Source: a bacterium
Lineage (GTDB): Bacteria > Verrucomicrobiota > Kiritimatiellia > CAIVKH01
DNA length: 50,110 bases
Assembly: GCA_030432155.1 (NCBI GenBank)
Contig: JAUIHQ010000003.1
Location: 1 to 50,110 of the forward strand
Reading direction: 5' to 3'
The notes beneath the pieces were generated by a model. That model searched no databases. It saw only the letters and a program-made list of their open reading frames with translations, and was not told the origin of the DNA. Made by a program: the position numbers and the translations under genes. This document shows positions 22,882-30,732 of the stretch, in pieces; position 1 is the first letter of the stretch; the number at the start of each line of letters is the position of its first letter.

Positions 22882-24452
22882 TGATGTCGACTCTCCAGCA
22901 ACACGCACCGGCCCTGCTGATCGCGATCCCGCTGTTCGCGGCGTTCTCCATGCCCCTCGTCGGGAAGAACCCCGGGTTCCGCAAGATGTGGACGATCGTG
23001 CTGATGACCCTGACCTCGCTGACCGGTCTCATGCTCGCCTGTTCGGTGTTCCGGGACGGCTCCATCGTGTATGTGTTCGGCGCGGCCGACGCCTCGCAGG
23101 CCCTGGCCGAAGGGTCCGGGTTCCCGATCCGCATCATGTTCACGATCGACGCGATGAGCGCGCTGATGACGATCATCATCGCCATCCTCGCCTTTGCGGT
23201 CACCCTCTACTCCCTCGCCGCCGACGGCGGGCACTCGGGCCTCGAGGGTTTTTATTCCCTGCTTTTCCTGATGGTGGCGGGCGCGCTGGGCATGGTGAAC
23301 ACCGGCGACCTGTTCAACTTCTTTGTCTTCCTCGAGGTTGCCTCCCTGTCCGGGGCCGCGCTCGCCGCGTTCCGTATCGACAAGGGGGTGGCGGTCGAGG
23401 CGGGCTTGAAATACGCGCTGATCAGCGGCCTCGGCGGCCTGAGCGTCCTCGTCGCCATCGGCCTCCTCTACAGCCAGTACAATGCCCTCAACATCGCCGA
23501 GCTGGCCGCGCGCATTCAGTTCACCCGGCTCGATATGATCGCCTTCGTGCTGCTGGCGGTTCCCCTCGCGATGAAATGCGGCGCGGTGCCGATGCACTTC
23601 TGGACGCCGGACACCTACGCCGCCGCACCCTCATCGGTCACTGCGTTCCTCGTGGTCACCAGCCAGGCCAGCCTGTATGCCCTGTTCCGGATCTGCTTCA
23701 CCCTGTTCGGCGATCCGGCCGCGATCAACATCGCCGTCTTCGGATGGTTCATCGTCGCACTCGGTGTCCTGTCGATGTTCGTGGGCGTGACCATGGCCAT
23801 TCCCCAGAAGGACGTGAAGCGGCTGATGGCCTACCACGCGATTTCCCAGACCGGCTACATGCTCCTCGGCGTGGGGGTGGGACTGGCGGTGCTCGGGAAT
23901 GCCAAGGCGCTCGGCGACTACGGCATGACCTCGATGAGCGGCGGTCTGTTCCACATCATCAACCATGCGATTTACAAGGGCCTGCTGTTCCTGACCGCGG
24001 GCGCGGTGTTTTACCGCATCGGCACCCGCAACCTCAACCGGATGGGCGGACTCGGGCATACCATGCCGGTCACCATGATCTGCTTCATCGCCGGCGCCCT
24101 CGCCATCGCCGGCATCCCGCCGTTCAACGGATTCGCCTCGAAGCTCCTGATCTACGAATCGGTCTTTGCCTTCAATCCCTTTATCGCGATCGTGGCCATG
24201 CTGGTGAGCATCCTTACCCTCGCCTCGTTCGTGAAGGTGTTCCACTCGATGTTCATGGGCCCCCGACAGCCGGATCACGGCGAGGTCAGGGAGGCCCCGC
24301 GTCCGATGGTCATCGGCATGGCCCTGCTCGCGGTGCTGGTCATTCTGTTCGGCCTGATTCCGACCGCGGTGGTCGAGAGCATCATACGGCCCGCCGCCGA
24401 AGCCCTGCTCGACCGGGCCGGCTACATTGCAACCGTGCTGGGAGGACCCTGA
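22881..24452 (+). CDS. mbhH: MbhH: MrpD/NuoN-like proton-conducting antiporter subunit
   Basis: 523 residues, about 14 helices. The charged residues of the ion pathway are in place: the Glu in FFVFLEVASLSG, the Lys in GLKYALISG, KCGAVPMHFWTPDTYAAAPSSVTA with Lys and His, KRLMAYHAISQTGYMLLG, and the Lys in HAIYKGLLFLTAG. It is the main antiporter-like channel driven by conformational coupling to the hydrogenase arm. ATG at 22881 or the adjacent ATG at 22884 could be the start; both follow AAAGG. It ends 1 bp before mbhI, and its C-terminal helices fall in the typical MrpD length range. Confidence 0.93.
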   Translation: MMSTLQQHAPALLIAIPLFAAFSMPLVGKNPGFRKMWTIVLMTLTSLTGLMLACSVFRDGSIVYVFGAADASQALAEGSGFPIRIMFTIDAMSALMTIIIAILAFAVTLYSLAADGGHSGLEGFYSLLFLMVAGALGMVNTGDLFNFFVFLEVASLSGAALAAFRIDKGVAVEAGLKYALISGLGGLSVLVAIGLLYSQYNALNIAELAARIQFTRLDMIAFVLLAVPLAMKCGAVPMHFWTPDTYAAAPSSVTAFLVVTSQASLYALFRICFTLFGDPAAINIAVFGWFIVALGVLSMFVGVTMAIPQKDVKRLMAYHAISQTGYMLLGVGVGLAVLGNAKALGDYGMTSMSGGLFHIINHAIYKGLLFLTAGAVFYRIGTRNLNRMGGLGHTMPVTMICFIAGALAIAGIPPFNGFASKLLIYESVFAFNPFIAIVAMLVSILTLASFVKVFHSMFMGPRQPDHGEVREAPRPMVIGMALLAVLVILFGLIPTAVVESIIRPAAEALLDRAGYIATVLGGP

Positions 24453-24453
24453 G

Positions 24454-24795
24454 ATGGATGTCACGACCACCCTGGAAACCGGATACGGCGCCTGGAGCCC
24501 GCTGGTGTGGCTGGCCGCGTTCGCGGTCACGATGGTCATCGCCCTGCTCATCCGGTCCACCGGCGAATCCCGTTACAAGAAGGATTCCAACCAGACCAAG
24601 CCCTTCATTTCCGGTAACGAAGCCCCCCAGGATGCATACCATATCCGGGCCGGCAACCTGTACTGGGGCTATCTCGAAGCATTGAAGGGTTACTACCAAA
24701 AGCTGGTTCCCCTTCACACCGGGATCATGACGGACTATGTTCTATGGATGTTCGGGGTGGTCGCGATCATGCTTCTGATAGGACTTTCGATATGA
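24454..24795 (+). CDS. mbhI: MbhI-like linker membrane subunit
   Basis: 113 residues from the ATG at 24454, which has GGGAGG eight bases upstream; the ORF-track start at 24427 lies inside mbhH. It has a first helix (PLVWLAAFAVTMVIALLI), a hydrophilic middle (QTKPFISGNEAPQDAYHIRAG) and a final helix. Length, two-helix topology and the position between the antiporter and hydrogenase genes match MbhI of Pyrococcus, which bridges the two modules with its lateral helix. Sequence similarity to archaeal MbhI was judged only by eye. Overlaps mbhJ by ATGA. Confidence 0.8.
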   Translation: MDVTTTLETGYGAWSPLVWLAAFAVTMVIALLIRSTGESRYKKDSNQTKPFISGNEAPQDAYHIRAGNLYWGYLEALKGYYQKLVPLHTGIMTDYVLWMFGVVAIMLLIGLSI

Positions 24796-25223
24796 AGTAT
24801 CCCAACTCCTTCCGCAAATCGCTGTGGACGTTCCTGTTTAACGCGGGCTCGTGCAACGGCTGTGAAATCGAGATGGTGGCCCTGCTGACCCCGCGCTACG
24901 ACGTGGAACGGTTCGGGATCAAGCTGGTGGGTTCCCCCCGCCATGCCGACCTGCTCCTCATCACCGGCCCGGTCACCCGCAAGATCGCCCCCCGCCTGCG
25001 CATGGTCTATGAACAAATGCCCGACCCCAAGGTGGTCATCAACGTCGGCGTGTGCGGTGTCTCCGGCGGCGCCTTTTACGAGTCGTACAGCCTGATCGGG
25101 CCGGTCGATGACATCATTCCCGTCGATGTCTACGTTCCGGGCTGCCCGCCCCGGCCGGAGGCGATCATTCACGCCGCGGTGAAGGCGCTGGAAAAACTGG
25201 AACGGGCCGAGGTGGCATCATGA
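24792..25223 (+). CDS. mbhJ: MbhJ: [NiFe]-hydrogenase small subunit (NuoB-like)
   Basis: 143 residues from the ATG at 24792 inside the 4-bp overlap; the ORF-track start at 24744 lies in mbhI. It binds one proximal [4Fe-4S] cluster with Cys21 and Cys24 (SCNGCEIE), Cys88 (NVGVCGVSGG) and Cys118 (VPGCPPRPEA), all conserved in NuoB and group 4 small subunits. It passes electrons from the ferredoxin-like subunit to the NiFe site and lies on the cytoplasmic face. Overlaps mbhK by ATGA. Confidence 0.95.
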   Translation: MKYPNSFRKSLWTFLFNAGSCNGCEIEMVALLTPRYDVERFGIKLVGSPRHADLLLITGPVTRKIAPRLRMVYEQMPDPKVVINVGVCGVSGGAFYESYSLIGPVDDIIPVDVYVPGCPPRPEAIIHAAVKALEKLERAEVAS

Positions 25224-25912
25224 CGACGGCAATCCTGAATTCGGAGGAAATCCTCGCCCACATTGTGAAGGTCGCGGGCGAGGAATCGATGGTCGATACC
25301 CGGGTCGCGGCCTGGCCCGAGGGCACCAAGGGCGTGATGAGCCACTCGGTGTGGATCCGGATCAAGCGAGAACGGTTCAAAGTTGCCGTGCGCTCCCTGT
25401 TCGACCTCGACTACCCCCACATGGCGGTGATCTCCGGGGCGGACCTCGGCGACGACATTGAACTCCTCTACCACTTCTACCTGTTCTACGGCCACCGGCA
25501 CAAGGAAGTGCTGGTCACCATCGCGGTATCCGTGCCCAAGACCGACCCCACAATTCCGACCATCTCCGACCTGATCCCCGGCGCCCTGATCAGCGAGCGC
25601 GAGAAGCAGGAAATGCTCGGGGTGGTCGTCACCGACATCCCCGACAGCCGCCGGATCTTCCTGCCCGAGGACTTCCCCGAGGGGGTGTATCCCTGGCGGA
25701 AGGATGAAACCGGCATTCCCGAGGACATGATCAAGCAGCTCTGGAAAGTCGGACGGCCCCAGGAGCTGCTGGAGGATCCTCCGCCTCCGAAGAAAGCGCC
25801 CGCGCCGAAGCCGGAGGAGACGCCGGCCGGGGATGCGAACGCACCCGCTCCCGAAGCGGCGAAAGAAGACCCACCGGCGGACAAGCCGGCTCAAGGAGGA
25901 GAGGGCTCATGA
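25220..25912 (+). CDS. mbhK: MbhK: NuoC-like 30-kDa subunit with Pro/Ala-rich tail
   Basis: 230 residues. The core (about 1-175) has the NuoC fold text (MAVISGADLGDDIELLYHFYL, GALISEREKQEMLGVVVTDIPDSRRIFLPEDFPEGVYPWRKDE). An added C-terminal tail (about 182-230) is rich in Pro, Ala, Glu and Lys (PPPPKKAPAPKPEE) and looks disordered; I know no such tail in archaeal MbhK. It is a soluble scaffold subunit contacting MbhL and MbhJ. Overlaps mbhL by ATGA. Confidence 0.92.
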   Translation: MTTAILNSEEILAHIVKVAGEESMVDTRVAAWPEGTKGVMSHSVWIRIKRERFKVAVRSLFDLDYPHMAVISGADLGDDIELLYHFYLFYGHRHKEVLVTIAVSVPKTDPTIPTISDLIPGALISEREKQEMLGVVVTDIPDSRRIFLPEDFPEGVYPWRKDETGIPEDMIKQLWKVGRPQELLEDPPPPKKAPAPKPEETPAGDANAPAPEAAKEDPPADKPAQGGEGS

Positions 25913-27159
25913 TTGCTTCCACCGGAAAAGACAGTGCGATCACCTCGGCCTACATGGCCCAGATCGGTCCGAGCCATCCCGCGCTCAAGGAACCGGTCAT
26001 GTTCACGTTCGAGCTGGACGGCGAACGCGTGGTCTCCGCGGATTTCGCCCCCGGCATGGCCCACCGCGGCGTGGAATGGGCCGGCACCCGGCGCAACGCC
26101 ATCCAGACCCTGTATCTCGCCGAACGAATCTGCGGCATCTGCGGCATCACCCACTCGGTATCCTATGCCCGGGCGATCGAGCAGATCGCCGGCATCGAGG
26201 TTCCGGCCCGGGCCCACTACATCCGGAGCATCGTCGGTGAGCTGGAACGCATCCACTCCCACCTGCTGTGGGCCGGCGTGGCCGCCCATGAGCTGGGGTT
26301 CGACTCCCTGTTCTTCCTGACCTGGAAGGTCCGGGAACGGGTCATGGATGTGCTGGAGTATTTGTGCGGCAACCGGGTCCACTACGGCATTATGCAGATC
26401 GGCGGGGCCAACCGGGATATCACGCCCGACCAGTACCCCACCGTGCTCGAAGCCCTCGATTACTTCGAACAGCATTTCGGCCAGCTTGCCAAACTGTTCC
26501 TCGAGGATGACAGCATCCGTATCCGCTGCCGGGACTGCGGCGTCCTGACCAAACAGGAAGCGCTGGAGCTGTGCGCGGTCGGACCGACCGCCCGGGCCTC
26601 CGGCGTAGCCAAGGATGTCCGCCAGGACCATCCCTATGCCGCCTACGCCGACGTCGAGGTCAAGGCCATCACCCCCGACCAGTTCACCGGCGAGGTGCAT
26701 GGCGACGTGTTCGACCGGATCATCGTCCGGCTCTACGAGGTCAAGCAGTCGATCGACCTGACCCGCATCTTTATCGAGAACATGCCCCCGGCCGGACCGA
26801 TCCTTGCCGAAGAGAAAATGCCCAAGCTGCTGGCCCTGATCCGCAAGGCCGAAGGCGAAGCCATCGGACGCCACGAGGCGCCGCGGGGCGAAGTGCTCCA
26901 TTACCTCAAGCTGAACAAGAACGTCCAACCCGAGGTATGGAAAGTGCGCGCGCCATCCTACAACAACTACATGCCGTGGATTCCGATGTTGGAAGGCGAA
27001 CAGATCGCGGACATTCCGATCATCGTCGCCTCCATCGATCCCTGCATCTCCTGCTGCGACCGCGTGGCCTTCGTGCGCGGGGACCGGAAGGACATAGTCA
27101 CCAAGGAAGATCTCCACCGGATGTCGGTGGCGAAACAGAGGAAGATTCAACATGGGTAA
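25909..27159 (+). CDS. mbhL: MbhL: group 4 [NiFe]-hydrogenase catalytic large subunit
   Basis: 416 residues. Both cysteine pairs that hold the NiFe site are present: Cys75 and Cys78 in ERICGICGITHS, and Cys379 and Cys382 in DPCISCCDR. This separates it from NuoD and from Mbs/Mbx-type relatives, which lack one or more of them. The supporting motifs AHRGVEWAG and ELERIHSHLLWAG are also intact. It reduces protons to H2 with electrons from ferredoxin via MbhN and MbhJ. A 31-residue tail follows Arg385, the usual position for endoproteolytic maturation; no protease or hyp gene is in the window. Overlaps mbhM by 8 bp. Confidence 0.95.
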   Translation: MIASTGKDSAITSAYMAQIGPSHPALKEPVMFTFELDGERVVSADFAPGMAHRGVEWAGTRRNAIQTLYLAERICGICGITHSVSYARAIEQIAGIEVPARAHYIRSIVGELERIHSHLLWAGVAAHELGFDSLFFLTWKVRERVMDVLEYLCGNRVHYGIMQIGGANRDITPDQYPTVLEALDYFEQHFGQLAKLFLEDDSIRIRCRDCGVLTKQEALELCAVGPTARASGVAKDVRQDHPYAAYADVEVKAITPDQFTGEVHGDVFDRIIVRLYEVKQSIDLTRIFIENMPPAGPILAEEKMPKLLALIRKAEGEAIGRHEAPRGEVLHYLKLNKNVQPEVWKVRAPSYNNYMPWIPMLEGEQIADIPIIVASIDPCISCCDRVAFVRGDRKDIVTKEDLHRMSVAKQRKIQHG

Positions 27160-28144
27160 TGTCCTCCTGATCCTGTTCGGCACGCTGGCGGTGGCCGCGT
27201 TCGGCATCATCACCGGCCTGGTGTTTCTCGGCGTGGACCGTATTCTCGTCGCCCGGATGCAGGCCCGGATCGGCCCCCCGTGGCAACAGCCGTTTTTCGA
27301 CTTCTTCAAGCTGATGTCGAAGGAAAACGTGATACCCCGCAACAGCATCCCGTGGCTGTTCAATCTCGCTCCCCTGCTCGCGCTGGCATCATCGATCGTC
27401 CTCCTCCTCTATCTGCCGATCGGCAGTTTCCCCGCCCTGCTCGCGGCCCACGGCGACCTGATCCTGATCGTGTACCTGTTGATCGTCCCTGCGCTGGCCA
27501 TGGTGGTGGGCGGCTTCGCCTCCAGTTCTCCCTACGCGACCATCGGGGCCCAGCGCGAAATGGTGACGATGATTTCCTACGAGCTTCCGTTGGCCACCAT
27601 CGCGGTGGCGTATGCGTGGAAACTCGGCCAGGCCGGGGTGGCCCATCCCTTCGCCCTCTCCTCGATCACCGCGAATCCCATATGGGGTCTCGTGGGGCCG
27701 GTCGGCCTCGCCGGCGCAGTCCTTCTACTGCTGGTGCTGATCGTGGTCACGCCGGGCGAACTCTCCCGGATTCCCTTCGACACCCCGGAAGCGGAAACCG
27801 AGCTGGCGGGCGGCTTGCTGGTGGAATATTCCGGCCGCAACTTCGCCCTGTTCTACCTCGCCCTCGGGGTGAAATCGATCGTGATGGCGGCCCTGGTCGT
27901 GGCCCTGTTCTTCCCGTGGAACGTGTCCGACTTCATCGCCTTGCCGACGGTGGCGGCCCGTATCGCCGACCTCGCGTTCTGGCTGTTGAAGATTGAAGTC
28001 GTGATCTTCTTCGCGGCCTCGCTGATCCGGATCTCGCTGGCCCGTTTGCGGATCAATCACGTGGTATCGCTGTACTGGAAATATCTCGGGGCCGTGGGCT
28101 TTCTCGCTCTCGCCCTGCTGATGATCGACGGGATGATTGCCTGA
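27152..28144 (+). CDS. mbhM: MbhM: NuoH-like membrane anchor subunit
   Basis: 330 residues, about eight helices. It carries NuoH signatures: the cytoplasmic loop RMQARIGPPWQQPFFDFFKLMSKE, GAQREMVTMISYELPL and IPFDTPEAETELAGGLLVEYSGRNFALFYL. It docks the catalytic arm to the membrane and starts the chain of charged residues leading to the antiporter subunits. Overlaps mbhL by 8 bp and is followed by mbhN after 15 bp. Confidence 0.94.
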   Translation: MGNVLLILFGTLAVAAFGIITGLVFLGVDRILVARMQARIGPPWQQPFFDFFKLMSKENVIPRNSIPWLFNLAPLLALASSIVLLLYLPIGSFPALLAAHGDLILIVYLLIVPALAMVVGGFASSSPYATIGAQREMVTMISYELPLATIAVAYAWKLGQAGVAHPFALSSITANPIWGLVGPVGLAGAVLLLLVLIVVTPGELSRIPFDTPEAETELAGGLLVEYSGRNFALFYLALGVKSIVMAALVVALFFPWNVSDFIALPTVAARIADLAFWLLKIEVVIFFAASLIRISLARLRINHVVSLYWKYLGAVGFLALALLMIDGMIA

Positions 28145-28159
28145 AAGGCGGATGATACG

Positions 28160-28561
28160 ATGAAATTGCCGATGATTCCCGAGCTGCTGAAACAGCTCAA
28201 GAAAAAGCCGGTCACCAATGCGTTCCCGGCGAAGCATCTGCCGAAATCCCTGGTCGAGTATCTTGAGGATGTCGAAGCCGGCCGGGCCCAGATCAACGCC
28301 CCGGTTCCCATCCCCCCGAACTTCAAGGGCAAGCTGAAATACACCCGCGCCACCTGCACCGGTTGCGGCATCTGCGTACGGTTCTGTCCCGCCCATGCGC
28401 TGGAGATGATCCGGAGCGAACGCAAGATCCGGGTCATGATCGGCCAGTGCATCGGCTGCGAACTCTGCACCACCACCTGCCCCGAGGGATCGCTTTCCAA
28501 AAGCGATGAATTCCTCTGCGCTGACACCGACCGTTATTCCTGCGACTGGGTGCTGAAGTAA
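28160..28561 (+). CDS. mbhN: MbhN: NuoI-like 2x[4Fe-4S] ferredoxin subunit
   Basis: 133 residues. Two [4Fe-4S] motifs are intact: Cys66-69-72-76 (CTGCGICVRFCP) and Cys97-100-103-107 (CIGCELCTTTCP). The N-terminal 60 residues wrap the membrane arm in homologues. It accepts electrons from soluble ferredoxin and hands them to MbhJ. Two extra cysteines near the C-terminus (LCAD, SCDW) are not obviously ligands. It is the last gene of the operon and is followed by a REP-like hairpin. Confidence 0.94.
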   Translation: MKLPMIPELLKQLKKKPVTNAFPAKHLPKSLVEYLEDVEAGRAQINAPVPIPPNFKGKLKYTRATCTGCGICVRFCPAHALEMIRSERKIRVMIGQCIGCELCTTTCPEGSLSKSDEFLCADTDRYSCDWVLK

Positions 28562-28581
28562 ATCCCCCGGCAACAGTCTAA

Positions 28582-28608
28582 GGGCAGGCAGGAGCCTGCC
28601 CCTCCGGG
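28582..28608 (+). repeat. REP-like hairpin, copy 3, GGGCAGGC/GCCTGCCC
   Basis: GGGCAGGC (28582-28589), loop AGGA, GCCTGCCC (28594-28601), followed by CTCCGGG. Same stem length, loop size and CTCCGG tail as the two copies at 16.0 and 16.2 kb, but with G-C replacing A-T in the stem. It lies between the convergent mbhN and HD-domain genes and may stop transcription from either side. Confidence 0.75.
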
Positions 28609-28620
28609 ATGCCCGAGGAA

Positions 28621-29400
28621 TCAGACGGTGAACTTATACTCGCCGATCAGGCGACGCTCGGTCTCGCCTTCGATTTTTGCCACGACCTCGATGTAGGGCT
28701 TGATCGTGGAGTTGTCGATTTTGTCGCGGAGCAGCTCGTCGATCTGAAAGACCCCGGCGGAGTTGACCATCCGGATCTCCAGCTTCACCGGGCGGGTTTC
28801 TCCCTTGTCCAGTTTGAGACTGTCGATGGCCCGGGCGGATACCGAATGGATATTCACCTGGCCTGATTCGAACGGAATGCGGGAACGGCCCTCGGACATG
28901 TCGGTGGCGTCGGCCACCTTCAGGCACCCGGATTCGATGGTCAGGCACCGCTCATCGGCATCGTGGGCGACGATGGCGTGAAGCACCTCGGCCACCATGA
29001 TCGTCAACTGCGGTTCTTCGTAGATCGGGGCGAGTAGCTGGCGCGCCTTGTGGTAACCGATCCACAGGCTGTACCGCTCATGCTGGTCGCGATGGACGCT
29101 GATGCCGACATCATGCAGACAGGCCGCAGTCACCACCACCACCTCGGCGTCGTCGTTGGTCATCTGATAATTCGCCACCACACTCGGCTCGACCCCGCCG
29201 GCGATCAGCAGGCGCAGGATCTTGAGGGCCGCGTTGGCCACGATGCGGATATGGATTTCGCCGTGGTCGCTGATGCCGCAGCGGTCCACCGCATTCATGT
29301 TGGCGCACTTCCAGAGCTGGCGAAGTTCGACATCCTGCTCCACCTGCTCCATCAGGCGGCGCAGCTTCTCGTTTTCCTTGACGGGTATGGTAAAGGTCAT
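28621..29400 (-). CDS. HD-domain phosphohydrolase-like protein
   Basis: 259 residues from the ATG at 29400; the ORF-track start is a TTG at 29445 with no better ribosome-binding site. HD-superfamily metal ligands are visible: the His in ISDHGEIHIRIV, the His-Asp doublet in TAACLHDVGISVHR, a His in HAIVAHD, and the Asp in LKVADATDMSEGRSR. The C-terminal ~70 residues form a separate beta-rich region (RPVKLEIRMVNSAGVFQIDELLRDKI). HD proteins hydrolyse nucleotides or cyclic nucleotides; the substrate here is unknown. Similar short HD proteins are widespread in archaea and bacteria as predicted phosphohydrolases. The gene converges on the hydrogenase operon and is not part of it. Confidence 0.85.
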   Translation of the reverse strand: MTFTIPVKENEKLRRLMEQVEQDVELRQLWKCANMNAVDRCGISDHGEIHIRIVANAALKILRLLIAGGVEPSVVANYQMTNDDAEVVVVTAACLHDVGISVHRDQHERYSLWIGYHKARQLLAPIYEEPQLTIMVAEVLHAIVAHDADERCLTIESGCLKVADATDMSEGRSRIPFESGQVNIHSVSARAIDSLKLDKGETRPVKLEIRMVNSAGVFQIDELLRDKIDNSTIKPYIEVVAKIEGETERRLIGEYKFTV

Positions 29401-29476
29401 GGGCGTATGGTGGCGGGAAGAACCAGGGATGACAATGCCAAACAACAGGGTATGATCGGGACGGCCGGAACATCAT

Positions 29477-29505
29477 TTGCAATTCAAAAACCGCCTGATT
29501 AGACT
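29477..29505 (+). promoter_or_regulatory. Candidate promoter of the CPXCG/amidase operon
   Basis: TTGCAA (29477-29482), a 17-bp spacer and TAGACT (29500-29505) end 12 bases before the ATG at 29518. There is no Shine-Dalgarno sequence and the predicted leader is only about six bases. Confidence 0.35.
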
Positions 29506-29517
29506 CTCATAATCGAC

Positions 29518-29709
29518 ATGGAAGATACCGGAACATTTCTGTGCCCGTATTGCGGGCAGCGCAACGACGTGGCGATCGACCCCGGCGGCGGCGCCGACCA
29601 GCGGTGGGTTACCGACTGCGAAGTCTGCTGCCGGCCGATCGTGGTTCGGGTTCATATGGAAGAGAATGAGAGCACGCTGATGGCGGAACGCGAGGCGGAT
29701 GCGGAATGA
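29518..29709 (+). CDS. CPXCG-motif cysteine-rich zinc-ribbon-like protein
   Basis: 63 residues. The first cysteine pair is CPYCG at residues 9-13, the second CEVCCRPI near 34-38, giving a small zinc-ribbon-like fold. This is a known short family of unknown function in Proteobacteria and PVC bacteria, named after the CPXCG motif. The acidic C-terminus EENESTLMAEREADAE is typical. The stop overlaps the amidase start by ATGA, so the two are translated together. Confidence 0.85.
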   Translation: MEDTGTFLCPYCGQRNDVAIDPGGGADQRWVTDCEVCCRPIVVRVHMEENESTLMAEREADAE

Positions 29710-30605
29710 TCCGGCGTTCCGGCCACGAAACCCGGGGCGGAACCGCCACCCTATGGCTGACCGCCCTGTTTGCCTTCGCCTGCCTGGCCGCGGCGGTTCT
29801 CGCCGAACGATCACACACGGTCAAAACCGGAGACACCCTTGATGAAATCAGCCGTGAATATGATGTCACGATCAAGGACATCGTGGAGGCCAACAGCCTC
29901 ACCAATCCCGACCGGCTGAAAGTCGGACAAACCCTGGTTATCCCCGACGGCCCCAATACACCGGCGGAATATGTCGTGCAGAACGGCGATACCCTTGGGG
30001 AAATCGCCCAGGCTCACGGGTCATCGATCGCCGCGATCTCGGTCATGAACAACATCACCGATCCCAACGATCTTTCCGTGGGCCAGACCCTCCTGATTCC
30101 GAAGAGCAACGACAGCCGGCACTACCCCCTCGACCCGAACCTGAAGGCCGAACTCGATCGCCTGAACGTCCGCAGCGGATGGCGATATATCGTGATCCAT
30201 CACAGTGCAGTCGACCAGGGTACGGTGGCCGGCATGGACCGGTATCACCGCCAGACCCGCCGCATGAAGAACGGCCTCGCATACCATTTCGTCATCGGCA
30301 ACGGCCGGGGTATACCCGACGGCAAGATCGAGGTCGGCAACCGTTGGAAGGGGCAGCTCGCGGGAGGCCACCTGGCCAGCGAATCACTGAACCAAATCAG
30401 CATCGGCATCTGCCTTGTCGGCAATTTCGACAAAACATCTCCCTCCCAGGCCCAGATGCGCAGCCTGTATGCACTTGTGCAATACCTCAACCGGCGCTGC
30501 AACCTCGCCGGGGTCAATGTGAAAACCCACCGGGAAATCAACACCCGCCCCACCCGCTGCCCCGGGAAAAACTTCCCCGTTTCCTCCCTCCGACAGAATA
30601 TCTGA
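29706..30605 (+). CDS. LysM-repeat N-acetylmuramoyl-L-alanine amidase (Amidase_2/PGRP fold)
   Basis: 299 residues. An N-terminal signal or anchor helix (LWLTALFAFACLAAAVLA) is followed by two LysM repeats, about 36-80 (HTVKTGDTLDEISREYDV) and 87-132 (YVVQNGDTLGEIAQAHG), each binding peptidoglycan sugars. The catalytic domain covers about 155-295, with zinc ligands in VIHHSA, in KTHREI and in the Cys-containing TRCPG. It should cleave the bond between MurNAc and L-Ala in the periplasm, for cell-wall remodelling or recycling. It is translationally coupled to the CPXCG gene. Confidence 0.93.
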   Translation: MIRRSGHETRGGTATLWLTALFAFACLAAAVLAERSHTVKTGDTLDEISREYDVTIKDIVEANSLTNPDRLKVGQTLVIPDGPNTPAEYVVQNGDTLGEIAQAHGSSIAAISVMNNITDPNDLSVGQTLLIPKSNDSRHYPLDPNLKAELDRLNVRSGWRYIVIHHSAVDQGTVAGMDRYHRQTRRMKNGLAYHFVIGNGRGIPDGKIEVGNRWKGQLAGGHLASESLNQISIGICLVGNFDKTSPSQAQMRSLYALVQYLNRRCNLAGVNVKTHREINTRPTRCPGKNFPVSSLRQNI

Positions 30606-30696
30606 CCCGGGCGCCGGCTCGCTCTCATCAAGGTGTAAGGAACGGGTCGCGGATCTTGGCCTCCCGTCCCGGTGTGGTGATGTCCCCTTGCCCCGA

Positions 30697-30725
30697 TTGA
30701 CACAAATTTAATGTAGGTGTATTTT
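30697..30725 (+). promoter_or_regulatory. Candidate promoter of the second toxin-antitoxin pair
   Basis: A consensus -35 TTGACA (30697-30702), a 17-bp spacer and TATTTT (30720-30725) end seven bases before the ATG at 30733. No Shine-Dalgarno sequence exists, so the mRNA should be leaderless. Confidence 0.6.
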
Positions 30726-30730
30726 ATACA
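30718..30730. promoter_or_regulatory. Palindromic operator TGTATTTTATACA over the -10 box
   Basis: A perfect 5+3+5 inverted repeat covering the proposed -10 box and the first bases before the start codon. This is the expected location for repression by the ribbon-helix-helix antitoxin encoded downstream. Confidence 0.45.
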
Positions 30731-30732
30731 TC

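Noticed and set aside
22988-24685. 565-residue plus-strand ORF overlapping mbhH in another frame.
   Set aside because: Arg/Pro/His-rich shadow translation; mbhH in the other frame shows conserved membrane charges.
25891-27363. 490-residue minus-strand ORF opposite mbhL.
   Set aside because: It is the shadow of the hydrogenase large subunit, whose CxxC motifs leave no doubt about the coding strand.
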